A DNA stretch of 64,000 nucleotides from positions 72,447,345-72,511,344 of the forward strand of contig NC_087062.1 in assembly GCF_963678635.1 (NCBI RefSeq). Reading direction: 5' to 3'. The notes below the pieces were generated by a model. It saw nothing but the letters and a program-made list of their open reading frames with translations, searched no databases and was not told the DNA's origin. This stretch comes from Symsagittifera roscoffensis (taxonomy: Eukaryota > Xenacoelomorpha > Acoela > Convolutidae). Below, piece by piece: positions 42,881 to 54,183 of this stretch (position 1 is its first letter; each line of letters starts with the position of its first letter). Position numbers and translations under genes: made by a program.

Positions 42881-44955
42881 AATACTTCCATGAAATTGCT
42901 CTTAAATTAGTTTTTGGCCTGTTTTTTAAAAAGAATGCGGTTTTGTTAATTTTCTTAGAACAAGATTCTAAATTTAATGATTTCAATATAATTTTTTTGC
43001 GTTTTTTTTTTCTGCGTGATAGAAATCATTTAATTTAATTACGATTCTATTTTTTTTGGGAAATCTCGGAAAATCAACTTGGTCTACTGAGTAACATAAG
43101 TTTTTGAAGCCTCACGCTCATTTAATATCATTTCCGTATCCTTGGAAATATCGGGCAATTAGAAACAAAATGAACGTCAGCATTTTTATCGTTGCGTCTT
43201 TCGATGAATCCGACGAAGTGATATATTGTTGTTATTTCAAACCAATTTTGAATTTTCAACAGGCTTGGCTATCTCTAATTGATACATTCTTTGATGTACT
43301 TTGCATTTTACTTAAGGTTAGAGCTGAAGACTTCAAGCAGGATTCTTTTTTCAACTAACGATTGGTGTAGACGATGAGTTCAACCGACTCTGAAAATATT
43401 CTTGTTCTTAAGAGCAAATCATTTCGCATAATCATATGTTTGACATTGCGCGTGGGCGCAAAATTTTGTGATAAAAAATTAACATATATTTTTTAGTGTT
43501 TTGGGATCTTCCCAGAAACATGCGAGTTACTCATCAACTTTAAAAATTCTTAAAAGGGTCTCTTTCTTTCTACCTGTAATTTTTGATTTTCAACACAATA
43601 TTTGACATTTATAGGACCACATCTACAAAAAATAAAATTAGAGTGAGTGTTACGAGTGATGTCACACTAAAATTTGAATTGTTGTGATTTCAATTGCAAA
43701 AACAGGCCAAAAATTAATCTCAAATCGAGAAAAGTGGTCCAAATAAATTCAGTTTTATATAAAGTGGATTATAATTGAGAGGCTACCCGGGTTGACCTCG
43801 ATAAACCGAAAAGGTGTTTATCTTACATTTCCCTTTACCGAAAATGTTTATTATACAATTCTTGCGTATTCTTATCGAATCAGTGGCCTTTTACTATAAA
43901 ATGTCCATATTTCATTATTTGGAAAAAAACGCTCATTTTTTGAAGTTTCTTGTCTTAAATCAGAATGGTCAAATCAGAGAGTTTCTTGCTCAGCCATTGG
44001 CTACCATTATTCAAGTTTTGTTTTAATTCATATATTTTCATTCAAAGTCAATTTTATCCATTTTCTACTTTACTCATTCAATAAAGGATCCATTTCTTTC
44101 GGAATATTTTTCGAAAATTTTTTCCAAGTTACCTCCGCTTGAACAATCACCCACCCACATTGTCGGGCTTTGTCGGCGGTACGCAATTTCTGATCGTTTG
44201 CAGGCGGTGAATAGCGAGTGCTCACAGCTTAGGGGAGTGAGCGTGTGGTATGGGTCGTATGTGAAATGCGACCGGCCGTTGGTAATAGGCTAGGGATTTG
44301 ATCGCGGGAGAGGGTCGTTTGTGGATGATAATTATCCGTGAAAATTGTTAAGCACTTAGGAATAAAAAGTTTCAACATGATTCAAATTATTTAGCTAAAT
44401 TCCTACTCTGATTCAGCTACGTTTCTATAACTCCGATTTCAAAATTGTTTTGCGCGGTGCGTGATAGAAATCATTCTGCGACTAAAAATTTTCATAACAT
44501 TTTTTTTAAGTTCTTTGGAATTTGTAGTGTTATGGAAATTTTTTGATAAGATACCGTTCTCTAATGCTGAAGTGATTGAGTGAGCGGAAGGGGTTGGTCA
44601 TGGAGACGTCCATTTCCGCTTTCGACCTAAAAAGGCCACTCATATACAGTTATTGAAGGTTGTACCGAGTACCAATCCAAATTTAACAAGGATAGAAAGG
44701 CCGACTACTCTGCAAGTAAAACAGAATTTTCCGACCATAGTCTTACAAAAATAGCAAAAAATGTTTTTTCAAAACAATTTGTCTGCTCATGCGTGGTGTG
44801 ATAAAAAAATCCGAACAAAAAGTTAGAACTTAGGCATATTAGACATTCATAGTAAAAAAGGCCAATTGGAAAACCGTTTTTGTAGAAAATTAACTAGAAA
44901 AACAAAAAAATAGAACGTTAAAAATATTCAAAAATAAATTTTTCAATTTTTTTGC
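42881..44955. other. AT-rich stretch with a GC-rich patch
   Basis: No gene supported. A patch at about 44140-44340 is clearly GC-richer, with several GGCGG/GGTCG strings, but has no long open frame. The rest is A/T-rich with only short ORFs. Confidence 0.35.
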
Positions 44956-45155
44956 NNNNNNNNNNNNNNNNNNNNNNNNNNNNNNNNNNNNNNNNNNNNN
45001 NNNNNNNNNNNNNNNNNNNNNNNNNNNNNNNNNNNNNNNNNNNNNNNNNNNNNNNNNNNNNNNNNNNNNNNNNNNNNNNNNNNNNNNNNNNNNNNNNNNN
45101 NNNNNNNNNNNNNNNNNNNNNNNNNNNNNNNNNNNNNNNNNNNNNNNNNNNNNNN
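44956..45155. other. Assembly gap of 200 N
   Basis: Exactly 200 unknown bases, a placeholder of fixed size. ORFs crossing it are meaningless. The coding exon at 45156-45559 runs into it. Confidence 0.99.
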
Positions 45156-45559
45156 TCCATTTTCTGAATCTGCCTGAAGAGAAAAAACAACATTTTTCTC
45201 TTCATTTTCTTCCGTTTTTTCACTCTCTTCCTTAATCTCATCCGTCACAGTTGCCCAACTGCGAGAGAACCATGTTGACCTTGAATATTTGTCAAGGTTT
45301 CCAAGAATACAGAAAAACGTTTTTCCGCAAATGCTTTGCGAAATCAACATATTGTCCGATCTACGATACCTGCTTGAAAGTAGACCTGCCCAATTCAATC
45401 TACCGTCAGCACGCCTGCAGTTTTTATCCAAATCATTCGAATCTAAGAAAGGGTGACTATTTATGCCAGCTCCACTAAACACAGGCTCACTGCGGGGCTC
45501 TCTATGCTCCAAGTTTTCAGTGTTCCCCGTTATGTACAATGTGAATTCTCCGCTTCCAC
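45156..45559 (-). CDS. Coding exon of an unknown gene, cut by the gap
   Basis: On the minus strand a frame is open from an acceptor-like TTTAG (exon start 45559) for about 134 codons into the gap. Codon use is balanced and GC content raised. The product has no repeats or retroelement motifs. It has a mixed first part (for example LNWAGLLSSRYRRSDNMLIS) and an acidic run at the gap edge (EIKEESEKTEENEEKN). No domain recognised. Start and end exons are not visible. Confidence 0.5.
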
Positions 45560-45948
45560 CTAAACCCGTTTTTTTTATACTTTTTAGTTCGTTCCTGACA
45601 GTTCTATTTTAGATAGTTTTTTCAAATCTTCTGTGGCTGAAAATGACAAGAGCTACTTAAGCTGAATACTAAATATATTTATATTACAAAAGTTTTTTAT
45701 TGAGATGGAACTGGATTGCTAAAGATGTCGACGATTCTATAGTCTATAGAGTCATTTCAGACAATACAGACGTTTAAAGCACGGTGAGTTAGAGCGGCAA
45801 AAGAGCATACTAATTACGTCCATAACCGATGAGTGAGACCAGTCGTGAGGTAACCTTCTTAAGACGTATTCTAAGAAAAAATTCTGTTTAGTTTCACCTT
45901 TTCCGGTTACTTTTTAAAAATCTTACTCAGTTTAGTGATGTCGTAAAC

Positions 45949-46322
45949 TGTTGCAATGCAAATGTAGAGTATAGATGCATATAAAACAAGAGTATAGATG
46001 CATATAAAATAAGCACAGTTGGCCGAGTGGCCTAAGCTAACGCCGATTATATGTGTGACGTAACAGTTGACGTAGGTTCGAGTCCCCCACTTGCCCATGT
46101 ATTAATATACTAAAAACGGGGGTTATATCCTATTTTAACTGTTTTTTGGTTCTAATTCGGTTCAGCCTTGATTAAGGCTGACCGCCAAAAAGAGCAATTA
46201 TGAACTTGTTTAACAGCAAAAACTTGAATGAAAATTATCAATATATCCGATAAATTCTGTATTGCCGAGAATACGAATTCATTATTGATTTAACTTCATT
46301 CTACGGCGATTTAGCGAGCACA
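45949..46322 (+). repeat. 5' LTR of element B
   Basis: TGTTGCAATGC...GAGCACA, with TG...CA ends. It has a 23-bp tandem duplication (AGTATAGATGCATATAAAA type, 45966-46011) including a TATA-like ATATAAAA. Relative to the 3' LTR it lacks about 89 bp after GAGCAATT near 46199. It contains the tRNA-like module at 46013-46096. Confidence 0.93.
46013..46096 (+). ncRNA. tRNA-like module (A and B boxes) in 5' LTR
   Basis: A pol III A box TGGCCGAGTGG (46020-46030) and a B box GGTTCGAGTCC (46075-46085) are spaced as in an 84-base class II tRNA (Leu/Ser type, long variable arm). The 3' arm ACTTGCC would pair with GGCAAGT, whereas the present 5' arm is GCACAGT, so the acceptor stem has decayed and this is unlikely to be a working tRNA. 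D-stem pairing is still partly possible. No anticodon stem could be fixed. It may derive from a captured tRNA or SINE head, and the boxes could act as an internal pol III promoter. Confidence 0.6.
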
Positions 46323-46325
46323 TTT

Positions 46326-46343
46326 TGGCGCCCCACAAGGGAC
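46326..46343 (+). promoter_or_regulatory. Primer binding site of element B
   Basis: TGGCGCCCCACAAGGGAC starts three bases after the 5' LTR. It has the TGG start and GCGCC pattern of tRNA-Lys-type primer sites, but it does not fit one isoacceptor exactly, so the tRNA is not assigned. Confidence 0.75.
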
Positions 46344-47640
46344 TTGACGAAGACGCGAAGTTGGTCACCGAGGAACACAAGGAACCCGTTGATAATTCCC
46401 TTTCTGGAGTTTAGTATTGCAACACGAGAGACACGCTTTAATTATCACGCCAACGCGGCAACTCAAATTGATTTAAAAATGATCTGTGTAGCAGATCTAC
46501 GAAGAAAGGTGATAAACAAGTTACTGATATTGCACACTTCGACTCAACAATCAATAAGGAGAGGTTAATTTATTGACCACGATTGAGCTCAAGAACAAAC
46601 TACTCGAACTCTTCTTTTGACTGACTTCGTCTCGAACTACTCACAGAGCAATCTCACCGAAAACTCACCAGAAAAGCTCATCTTCACACAGGTTACTTGA
46701 CGAAAGTGGGCGATTGGCCAAAAGAGCCGACAGACGAAAATACGAAGTTTTTTTTTCCACGAGGGACTCGAGTGACAGTATCCTGAGTGGCGCATCCTCT
46801 GTCGCAGATCGCTGAGTTGCAGAATTGCAGATCTTGCGCAGCAGATAGGACAGAGGCCTTCATACGGCCTGAGACGCTTTGTGTGAGTAGAAGTCAACTG
46901 CAGACGTTTTGTTTATGTTGGAGAAGTGATTGCCGAACAATTTCTCTGCGACTGACCGAAGGTCTGACAACCCGAAACCGGTGAACGCCCTATCTCCAAA
47001 ATGGTAAGACTCGAAAACTTTTAAAACTTTCCATTTGTGCTATAAAATTTTATACGCTGTCATACATCTTGAAATTTTCTCCCGCAAGCTAGCCCCCGGT
47101 AATTTTTCTCAATACTCAAAATTTTTGGACAGTTCCGTTGAACTGAAATATCTTACCGTCGGTACATAGACAAACTGACTTGACATTTTTTCTCGATACC
47201 AAAATTTTTGGATATATGTGAACGGAATATTAATCAGTGAAATTGGAACGTAGACAAGAGGTACTGGACTAGTTTCTTGAATTGGTTTATGACTCGAACC
47301 TGCTGACCAAATTTTTCTGAAAAATTTTGTGAAAAAAGTAAAAAATTGCCAAAAAATCCTCAAAACGTCTCCAGAATTCGGCGAAACTCTATTGTAAGAT
47401 GACACCAACCTGATGTTAAGTGGTCTGGTAGCGAAATATCAGGCAAATTAAGTTGAGTTTTTTCATCCTTAGGTTTCTTCCGCGTGTGTTGTTGGAACTT
47501 AACCAATTTGCCTGATCCCCCACCCACTATTGGTGAAACTGAAAGCCAGTTCGCTTCGAGTAAAACAAAGCCGTTTCAGCCCGTCCGATTATTGACTTCG
47601 TTGCGTGACAGTAAAGTTAAGTGGTCAGGTACGGTGATAT
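46344..47640 (+). other. Leader region of element B
   Basis: About 1.3 kb between primer binding site and gag. Short ORFs on both strands have no motifs, and there is no counterpart of the extra ORF of element A. It probably contains the packaging region and untranslated leader. Confidence 0.5.
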
Positions 47641-49200
47641 TAAGTGAGTTAATGCTGTTTGCAAATGTAAAATTGCGTTGGAAAAAGCTGTCGACGTCAA
47701 TGAGCAATTAATTAGGTTAGCGGGAAAAACGGGAAACCCTGAAAAAATTATTGCTCAGCAAGACCTTTGGCTTAAGAAAGTAACCGAAATAAACGATAAA
47801 GTAATGCATGAAGCTCAGAGTTACAAGATGAGCCTTGAACCTTCGTCATTTCCAGCAGCCGGCATTACAGGGAGCAAGGGATCATTACAACAAACTAGGT
47901 CTGAGACATCCTCACACTCACACAAAACAAGAGATTCAGAAGCACCAGTATCTGAAAACAGGTCTAAGATCTCTAATAAGTCTAAGGCTAGGAGAAAACT
48001 TGACTCACATAAGTCTGATAAATCTGCTTCCACTCGTCATACGTCGACTGTTCGCACTATGTCATCAAGTGAGAAACGGCATGAGTTAGCTTTAGTAAAA
48101 CGACGCCATGAGGAGCTGAAAAGGCAGTACCAAGTATCTTTAAGACTTAAAGAGCAAGAGAACCGTCTTAAGTTCGAACAAAGTCAGCTGGAACTAGAGA
48201 AATTGGCTGAAAGTCATAAAAAGCAACTAATTGAAATGGAACTGAAAGCGTTTGAACTTGAGGACAGTTCATCTGAGGTTAGCGAGAAGGTAGCGGAAAG
48301 TAACTCGACAGGAGTAAGTCAACCTATTTCAAAAGTAGCAACCGATTGGACTAATGATTGGGTAGACTCTGTTAGTTCACAACCGCCTCCCGACGTTGCT
48401 AGTGCGCCAGGTTTGCAGGCCTTCACTCCTGTACCAATTTCGTCACAACCGACGACTTCCGCACACAGTAGTAGTCATAACCATGAGCACACAGCATTGA
48501 GTGACCCTGGAATCTATAGTTATGGACATCGGGCTATGCCTCAATTTGGCAGTGCAAGCCTTTTGCCATTGCAAGCTTCTGTTCCATCTGTTTCAGTCCC
48601 AGTTAACAATATGCATTCTAGTGCACACGTGTTACCACCACCGTCTGCTGTTCCTTTACAGACCATGAGTTCAAACATAACTAATGGTAGTTTTGCCATC
48701 GCGCAACCGGAATCATTACCTGTCCCAATGTTACCGGCACAACCCGGTTCTGGTTTTGTTTCTTTGTCACCTGCATTTGCTGTTGGTGGCTTCTCATCTT
48801 CTGGATTAAACCCAACGCCGGTTTTCTTTTCGGCGCACCAAATTGCCATGCAGCGCCATTCCAGACGCAACATAATCTTCCCTTTGTTCCGAATACTGTG
48901 TCACCTAATATCAACGATTACTACACAAGTGATGCGAACTTATGGCGATTGGCAGCTACAACTCCAATCGTCACGCCTGCTCAGTGTTGTAATGCTGGAA
49001 ACATTTTTTCTAATGTGACAACTGTTGTCCCATCGTGTAACACCGCCGCTCCGTATACTAGTGGTTGGGACTGTGTATTTTAATACTCCCCCAGTTCATC
49101 CACAACATGTTCCGCATTTTGTCAATCATACTAATACTGGTTATCAGCCAGTCAACGAAGACTACGCACCGTCTTCCACTTATCCGAACCAAGGTTGTTC
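47641..49200 (+). pseudogene. gag: Element B gag N-terminal part, frameshifted
   Basis: The main frame (47678-49018) holds a helical N-terminal part, a Ser/Lys-rich linker (SNKSKARRKLDSHKSDKSAS), a coiled coil (SSSEKRHELALVKRRHEELK onward), DWTNDWVDS, then a Ser/Pro/Ala-rich linker. Upstream codons that match the start of element A Gag sit behind a stop, and the frame changes near 48840 and again near 49080, where a second frame (48898-49083) fills the gap. Gag is therefore broken at three or more places. Confidence 0.8.
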
Positions 49201-49876
49201 ATCGGATCGACCTCTCTCCGCTCGTGAATTGGCGGAATTAATGATGCATAGTCGCAAAGATCATCTTCCTGAATGGAAGTTAGCCCAGTTTGACGGCAAC
49301 CCGTTAAACTGGCACGAATGGTTTGGTCAGTTTAAGTCCACCGTTGATTCCGCTGTTCTCACCGATGATACGAAATTGACATACTTAAAAACGCTCGTCA
49401 CAGGCAAAGCAAAAACCGCAATTGCGGAGTTTAGTTATAGAGGCGTTATGTACAAGGATGCACTGGCCACCTTGCAACGGAAGTTTGGGCAACCACATGC
49501 CATTGTTGGTGCGCATCTTGATAAGCTGAATACTTTTCCTCCACTTAAGATGCACAATTCGGAAAATGCCATTAGTTTCTCCTCTGCCATATCTGGCCTC
49601 GTAGCAGTTTTCAAATCATTGTCTTTCAACGATGATCTAAAGAGTGTTAACCTGTTAAACCAAGCTGTTAGTAAACTTCCGCCTAACCTCAAGGAGGCTT
49701 GGTCAATGCATACTGTTAGACATAATTGGCAGCGACCAACACTCTTAGACTTTAACAACTGGTTGAAAGAAAAGGCCGAGGGGCAAGAAAGATTACGTTT
49801 ACTCAACTCTAAGGCAAAAAACGAGGAACCAGTTAAACCAAAAACAACCAAAGTTTTGCAGCCAATAGCCAGGTAA
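49025..49876 (+). CDS. gag: Element B Gag capsid (DUF1759-like)
   Basis: A 283-codon frame with the DUF1759-like capsid: LPEWKLAQFDGNPLNWHEWF at about residue 79, TYLKTLVTGKAKTAIAEFSY, ENAISFSSAISGLVAVFKSL and DFNNWLKEKAE. It ends at TAA/TAG near 49874, while the zinc-knuckle frame that should follow is offset by one. In element A the two are continuous, so this is an indel. Confidence 0.85.
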   Translation: MSHRVTPPLRILVVGTVYFNTPPVHPQHVPHFVNHTNTGYQPVNEDYAPSSTYPNQGCSSDRPLSARELAELMMHSRKDHLPEWKLAQFDGNPLNWHEWFGQFKSTVDSAVLTDDTKLTYLKTLVTGKAKTAIAEFSYRGVMYKDALATLQRKFGQPHAIVGAHLDKLNTFPPLKMHNSENAISFSSAISGLVAVFKSLSFNDDLKSVNLLNQAVSKLPPNLKEAWSMHTVRHNWQRPTLLDFNNWLKEKAEGQERLRLLNSKAKNEEPVKPKTTKVLQPIAR

Positions 49877-49879
49877 CTA

Positions 49880-52800
49880 GTAAGGCTCAGGATAAGTCTA
49901 AGTTTCCGCCGTGCGTTTTGTGTAAGGGTAGTCATGCATTGTGGAATTGTGCTGTTTTTAAGGAAAAGAATGCTACTCAGCGAGCAAAATACGTAGCTGA
50001 ACAGAAACTTTGCTTCGCTTGCCTCAATGGCAATCATAGTTTCCGGCAATGTTCTAGAGCGAAAAAGTGCCCGAAGCCAGAGTGTGATAGCACACATAAT
50101 GTCTTGCTCCATGGAGCCGAAAGAATATTTCCTCGGAAGGAAAATTCAAATGTCTCGAATAAGGCTGGAACAAACAAATCCAAGGAGAATACAAACACTT
50201 CCACCCATGCCGCTGTTAGTGATGTACATGACATTGAATCTTCTAAAGGGTTGTTGCCAATTGCAACACTTGGTGTATCCTCGGATGTAAGCAGTCTCCT
50301 GACGTTGGTTCTTTGTGATAGTGCATCGACTCACTCCTGGGTGTCTTCGTTACTCGTAAACCGTCTCGGCTTAGTAGGGGAGCCCGTTAACTTGCCAATT
50401 AGTGGTTTCAATTCAAACACCGTTGTTGAGACTCAGAGGGTCAAATTTACAGTTTCCTCCGAGCCGAATAATAGTGATTTCGTATTTTCTCTCTGTGCAT
50501 ATGTTAAAGACAATATTCGGATTGGTTCCGAATTAATCAATATTGCTGATTTGCAGAATAAATATCCACAATTAGCACCTATTAAGCCCACTCAATATAC
50601 TTATGAGGAAGTTGAAGTTATTATCGGACAAGACTACTACCACGCCGTTAGACCCATTGAGTTCACCTTGGGAGATGATAAAAACTCACCGTGTTCCGTT
50701 CGCCTACCGATAGGTTGGGTCATAAGTGGTCCGTTGCCGCCGTCCGTTAATTCTACTTCTTCGTGTTTCAAGTGTGTTGTTGAAGATTCTTCTTTGACCG
50801 ACCAGATAAAATCCTGGTACGAGTTGGAATCGTATGGTGCTTTCAAACAAGTCGATGCCCGTTCCGCCGCGGATAAACAAGCTTTATCCATCCTAAATTC
50901 AGAAACCGTTCACAATGGCGAAAGATACATTGTGCCTATGCTTTGGATTGATAGTAATGTCAGTCTACCAAACAATTATTACTCGTCACTCGCCCAATTT
51001 AAAACATTGGAGAGAAGGTTAAGTAAAGACCCTGAGCTGCGCGAAAGATACGCAGAAACAATTAGAGAGGACATTAGGAAAGGATATGTCGTTACCGTCG
51101 AACCGCATGATCCACGTAAGCGTTCCGATCGCGAGTGGTATCTTCCGCACCATCCCGTCGTAAATCCGAATAAGCCGGGTAAGGTGCGCCGAGTCCTTAA
51201 TGGGGCTTCTAAGTTTCACGCCACATCCTTAAATAAGTCCTTATTGGTGGGTCCGGACCTACTCCAACATTTAATTTTTGTACTTTTGCGATTCCGTCAA
51301 CACAAGTACGCCGTCTCCGTGGATATAGAAGGTATGTTCCTCCAGGTAGGAGTCCTTGCCCGCGATCAAATTTCGCTCCGTTTTTTGTGGCGGGAGGATA
51401 CCACTTCCGATGTGGTAGTTCATCAGTACACTCGCCATATATTCGGCGCACGGGATTCGCCTACGTGCGCCTATTTCGCGTTGCGAAAAACAGCAACTGA
51501 TAATATGTCCACATACCCTGAGGCCGCCTCAGTCGTAAATGAAAAATTTTACATGGACGATTACTTGGATTCATTCGAGAACGTTACCCATGCAATTAAA
51601 ATTAGTCGCGATTTGGTTTCCTTACTAAAATTGGGAGGATTTAATTTGACTAAATTTATCAGTAATTCTGATGAAATCACTTCAGCAATGAACCCCGAGG
51701 AATCCGAAACCTCGTCTTCACCCATCAAGGAAATTTGTAACGGTGCCGAACAATCATCACACGTCTTAGGTCTTAAGTGGGACCATGTGAAAGACACATT
51801 GGTTGTTAGCAGAGGCGTGGATCGTCCTCTCGATAAAGCAATAACTCAACGAACCGTCTTGAGTTTCGTCTCTTCTGTGTTTGACCCTGTTGGGTTAGTA
51901 GCTCCATTCACAGTTAGGGCCCGTCTTTTACTAAAAGATATTTGGAAAATCAGTGGTCAAAGTTGGGACGACGAATTGCCAGAAGACATAAGAGATAAGT
52001 TTCTCGAGTGGCACTCCGGTCTCCCTCTCTTAGGGCAATTGACTATTCCCCGTTGTTACTTCACGGAGCCTGTTGATCAAATTGAGCTCCACATGTTCGG
52101 TGATAGCTCGCAGGACGTTTTCTGTGCGGTTGGATTTTTGCGTGCGCGACTCTCGAGCTTGCACAAAACTCAAATATCCTTCATCTTTGGTAAAGCTCGC
52201 GTTGCGCCCATGAAAGCGCTATCTATACCAAAGCTAGAGCTTCAAGCTGCTCTGCTCGCCACACGACTAAAAGATGATATACTGGCCGCCCTTACCGTCT
52301 CTGTTAATCATGTCTACATGTGGACAGATAGTACAACAGTTTTGCAGTGGCTAAACTCTACTGAAAAATTACCTGTATTCGTCGCTAATCGTGTCGGCGA
52401 AATCCTCGAATCGACCTCTATTGATGAGTGGCACCATGTTCTGAGCGGCGATAATCCCGCTGATACCGGTACGCGGGGGATTTCTTCGGAAGCCTTCAAG
52501 GATAGCAGCTGGATTATTGGTCCGAGCATTCTCAGGACTACTGATTGGCCGTTTGTACCCGACGAACGTGTAATCAATAAAATTCGTTTGAAGGGTCCTT
52601 CTTGTGATGTTGATAATTGCTTGGAGACATCATCTTCCTTAGTCACCGATGTCGCATCCATCAAACATCATGAACACGGGTTCAATTGGGAAAGGTTCAG
52701 TTCCTTTACGAGATATAAACGAGTAGTCGCTTTTATGTTGAGGATGCTGCCTTCACATAAGCATTTTCGTGGTAAGGACTTACGAATCACCGACCCCACT

Positions 52801-53325
52801 GAACTTGATATTGCAGAAAGCAAACTGATTCATCTTGCTCAGATGGAATCCTTCCCCGTTGAGTTAAAAACACTCCCCGCTGGCAAACCTATTAAGAATA
52901 GTAGTAAAATTGCCACATACTCGCCATTTATCGGTCCCGCTGGTATCATTCGTTCCACCGGACGGATTGTGCGCTTAGTGAATACCGAGTTTGATACGAA
53001 GCATCCGATAATGTTCGACGCCCGATATACCCTAGTTCGTTTGTTGGCCCGCAGCCTCCGCCATAAGCATTTTCATCAAGGATTATATTACATGCGCTCC
53101 GTTTTAAATATGAAATATACAATACTTGAGTTGCGTCGACTACTTCAGTCTATCGAAAATCAATGTGTGCCATGCGGTAAACGCAAAGCAAGCATCATCC
53201 AGCCAATTAGGTCCGATTTACCTGTCGAACGTCTCGGATACAAGCAACCACCCTTCAATCATACGGGTGTGGATTACTTTGGACCGATTTACGTTCCGGT
53301 TCGCAGAAGCACTGAAAAAAGATGA
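49880..53325 (+). CDS. pol: Element B zinc knuckles, protease, RT, RNase H, integrase start
   Basis: An open frame of about 1,150 codons. In order: zinc knuckles (CVLCKGSHALWNC, CFACLNGNHSFRQC); aspartic protease (VLCDSASTHSWVSS near residue 140; VIIGQDYYHAVRP); LPIGWVISGP; RT (VNPNKPGKVRRVLN, SVDIEGMFLQVGV, KFYMDDYLDSFEN); RNase H (HMFGDSSQDVFCAVGFL, PKLELQAALLATRL, MWTDSTTVLQWLNS, LSGDNPADTGTRG); integrase zinc finger (ENQCVPCGKRKAS); and the beginning of the DDE core (GVDYFGPIYVPVRR). It stops at TGA 53323-53325, where element A has TGG (Trp). Confidence 0.92.
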
Positions 53326-54183
53326 GGATTCCTGTTTACTTGTCTCACCACCAGGGCTGTACACCTTGAGATTGTACCATCTCTGGACACCAGTTCGTGT
53401 GTCATGGGCATTGAACGGTTCATTGCGCGCCGTGGTACGCCAAGCACAATCTGGTGGGATAACGGCACGAACTTCGTTGGTGCGGAAAAGGAATTACTTG
53501 CCTGCATCAAGAGCTGGAATGGCATGGCTCCGACAATTTTTGCACACAAAGGTTTTACTTGGAAATTTCACCCGCCAGGCGCACCCCATCATGGCGGCTC
53601 CTGGGAACGCCTCGTCCGAAGCGTGAAGCGCGTGCTGTACGATGTCCTAGGCAGTAGGCGAGTCACTGAAGAGGTGTTAGGAACAACACTCTGCTTACTT
53701 GAGCAGGCTTTGAATTCGAGGCCAATCACTCCCGTTAGTACCGATTCACGTGAGTTAGAAGCGTTAACCCCAAACCATTTTTTGCTTGCACAACATGCCA
53801 CAAGCTTTCCTTCGCTTTTACCCGGGGAGCACTTCGATCACAAGAAAAGGTACGTGCGAGCGCAGTCATATGCTAACGCGATTTGATCTCGTTGGCTTCG
53901 AGAATATGTTCCCTCGCTAAATAAGCGTGTCAAGTGGCACACTCATTGTGACTTCACTCTTAAAACAGGCGATCTCGTGTGGGTGATTGAGCCCGATAGT
54001 CCGCGTGGGTACTACCCTCTTGCCCGAATCGTCAAGCTAAACTACGGACAGGACGGTTGCGCTCGATCCGCCCTTGTTAAGACCGCAACCCGTGAAGTCA
54101 CTCGGCCGATATTTAAGCTCGCTCCGGTTCTTCCTTCTTCAGGGGGGGGGGGGAGGATGTTGCAATGCAAATGTAGAATATAG
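53326..54183 (+). pseudogene. pol: Element B integrase core and C-terminal domain
   Basis: The same frame continues after the TGA with FLFTCLTTRAVHLEIV, MGIERFIARRGTP, WWDNGTNFVGAEKEL and GGSWERLVRSVKRVL (DDE integrase), ALNSRPITPVSTDSRELEAL, then a second TGA at 53884-53886, again where element A has Trp (AIWSRW). The DUF5641-like part follows (LVWVIEPDSPRGYYPLARIV), and the last codons pass through the G run into the 3' LTR. Apart from the two stops the frame is intact. Confidence 0.88.
54141..54157 (+). promoter_or_regulatory. Polypurine tract of element B
   Basis: A run of 12 G followed by AGGA directly precedes the 3' LTR, the expected place of the plus-strand primer. The all-G run is unusual and is also read in the pol frame as Gly codons. 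Confidence 0.75.

Noticed and set aside
42655-43038. 127-codon plus-strand ORF
   Set aside because: It runs through MITE core fragments and A/T-rich flanks; its composition follows the repeat.
44918-45241. ORFs crossing the run of N
   Set aside because: Unknown bases are translated as X, and the frame across the gap is not known.
46013-46096. A functional tRNA-Leu or tRNA-Ser gene
   Set aside because: A and B boxes are present, but the acceptor arm does not pair, no anticodon stem could be set, and it recurs in both LTRs of a retrotransposon. Called a tRNA-like module instead.
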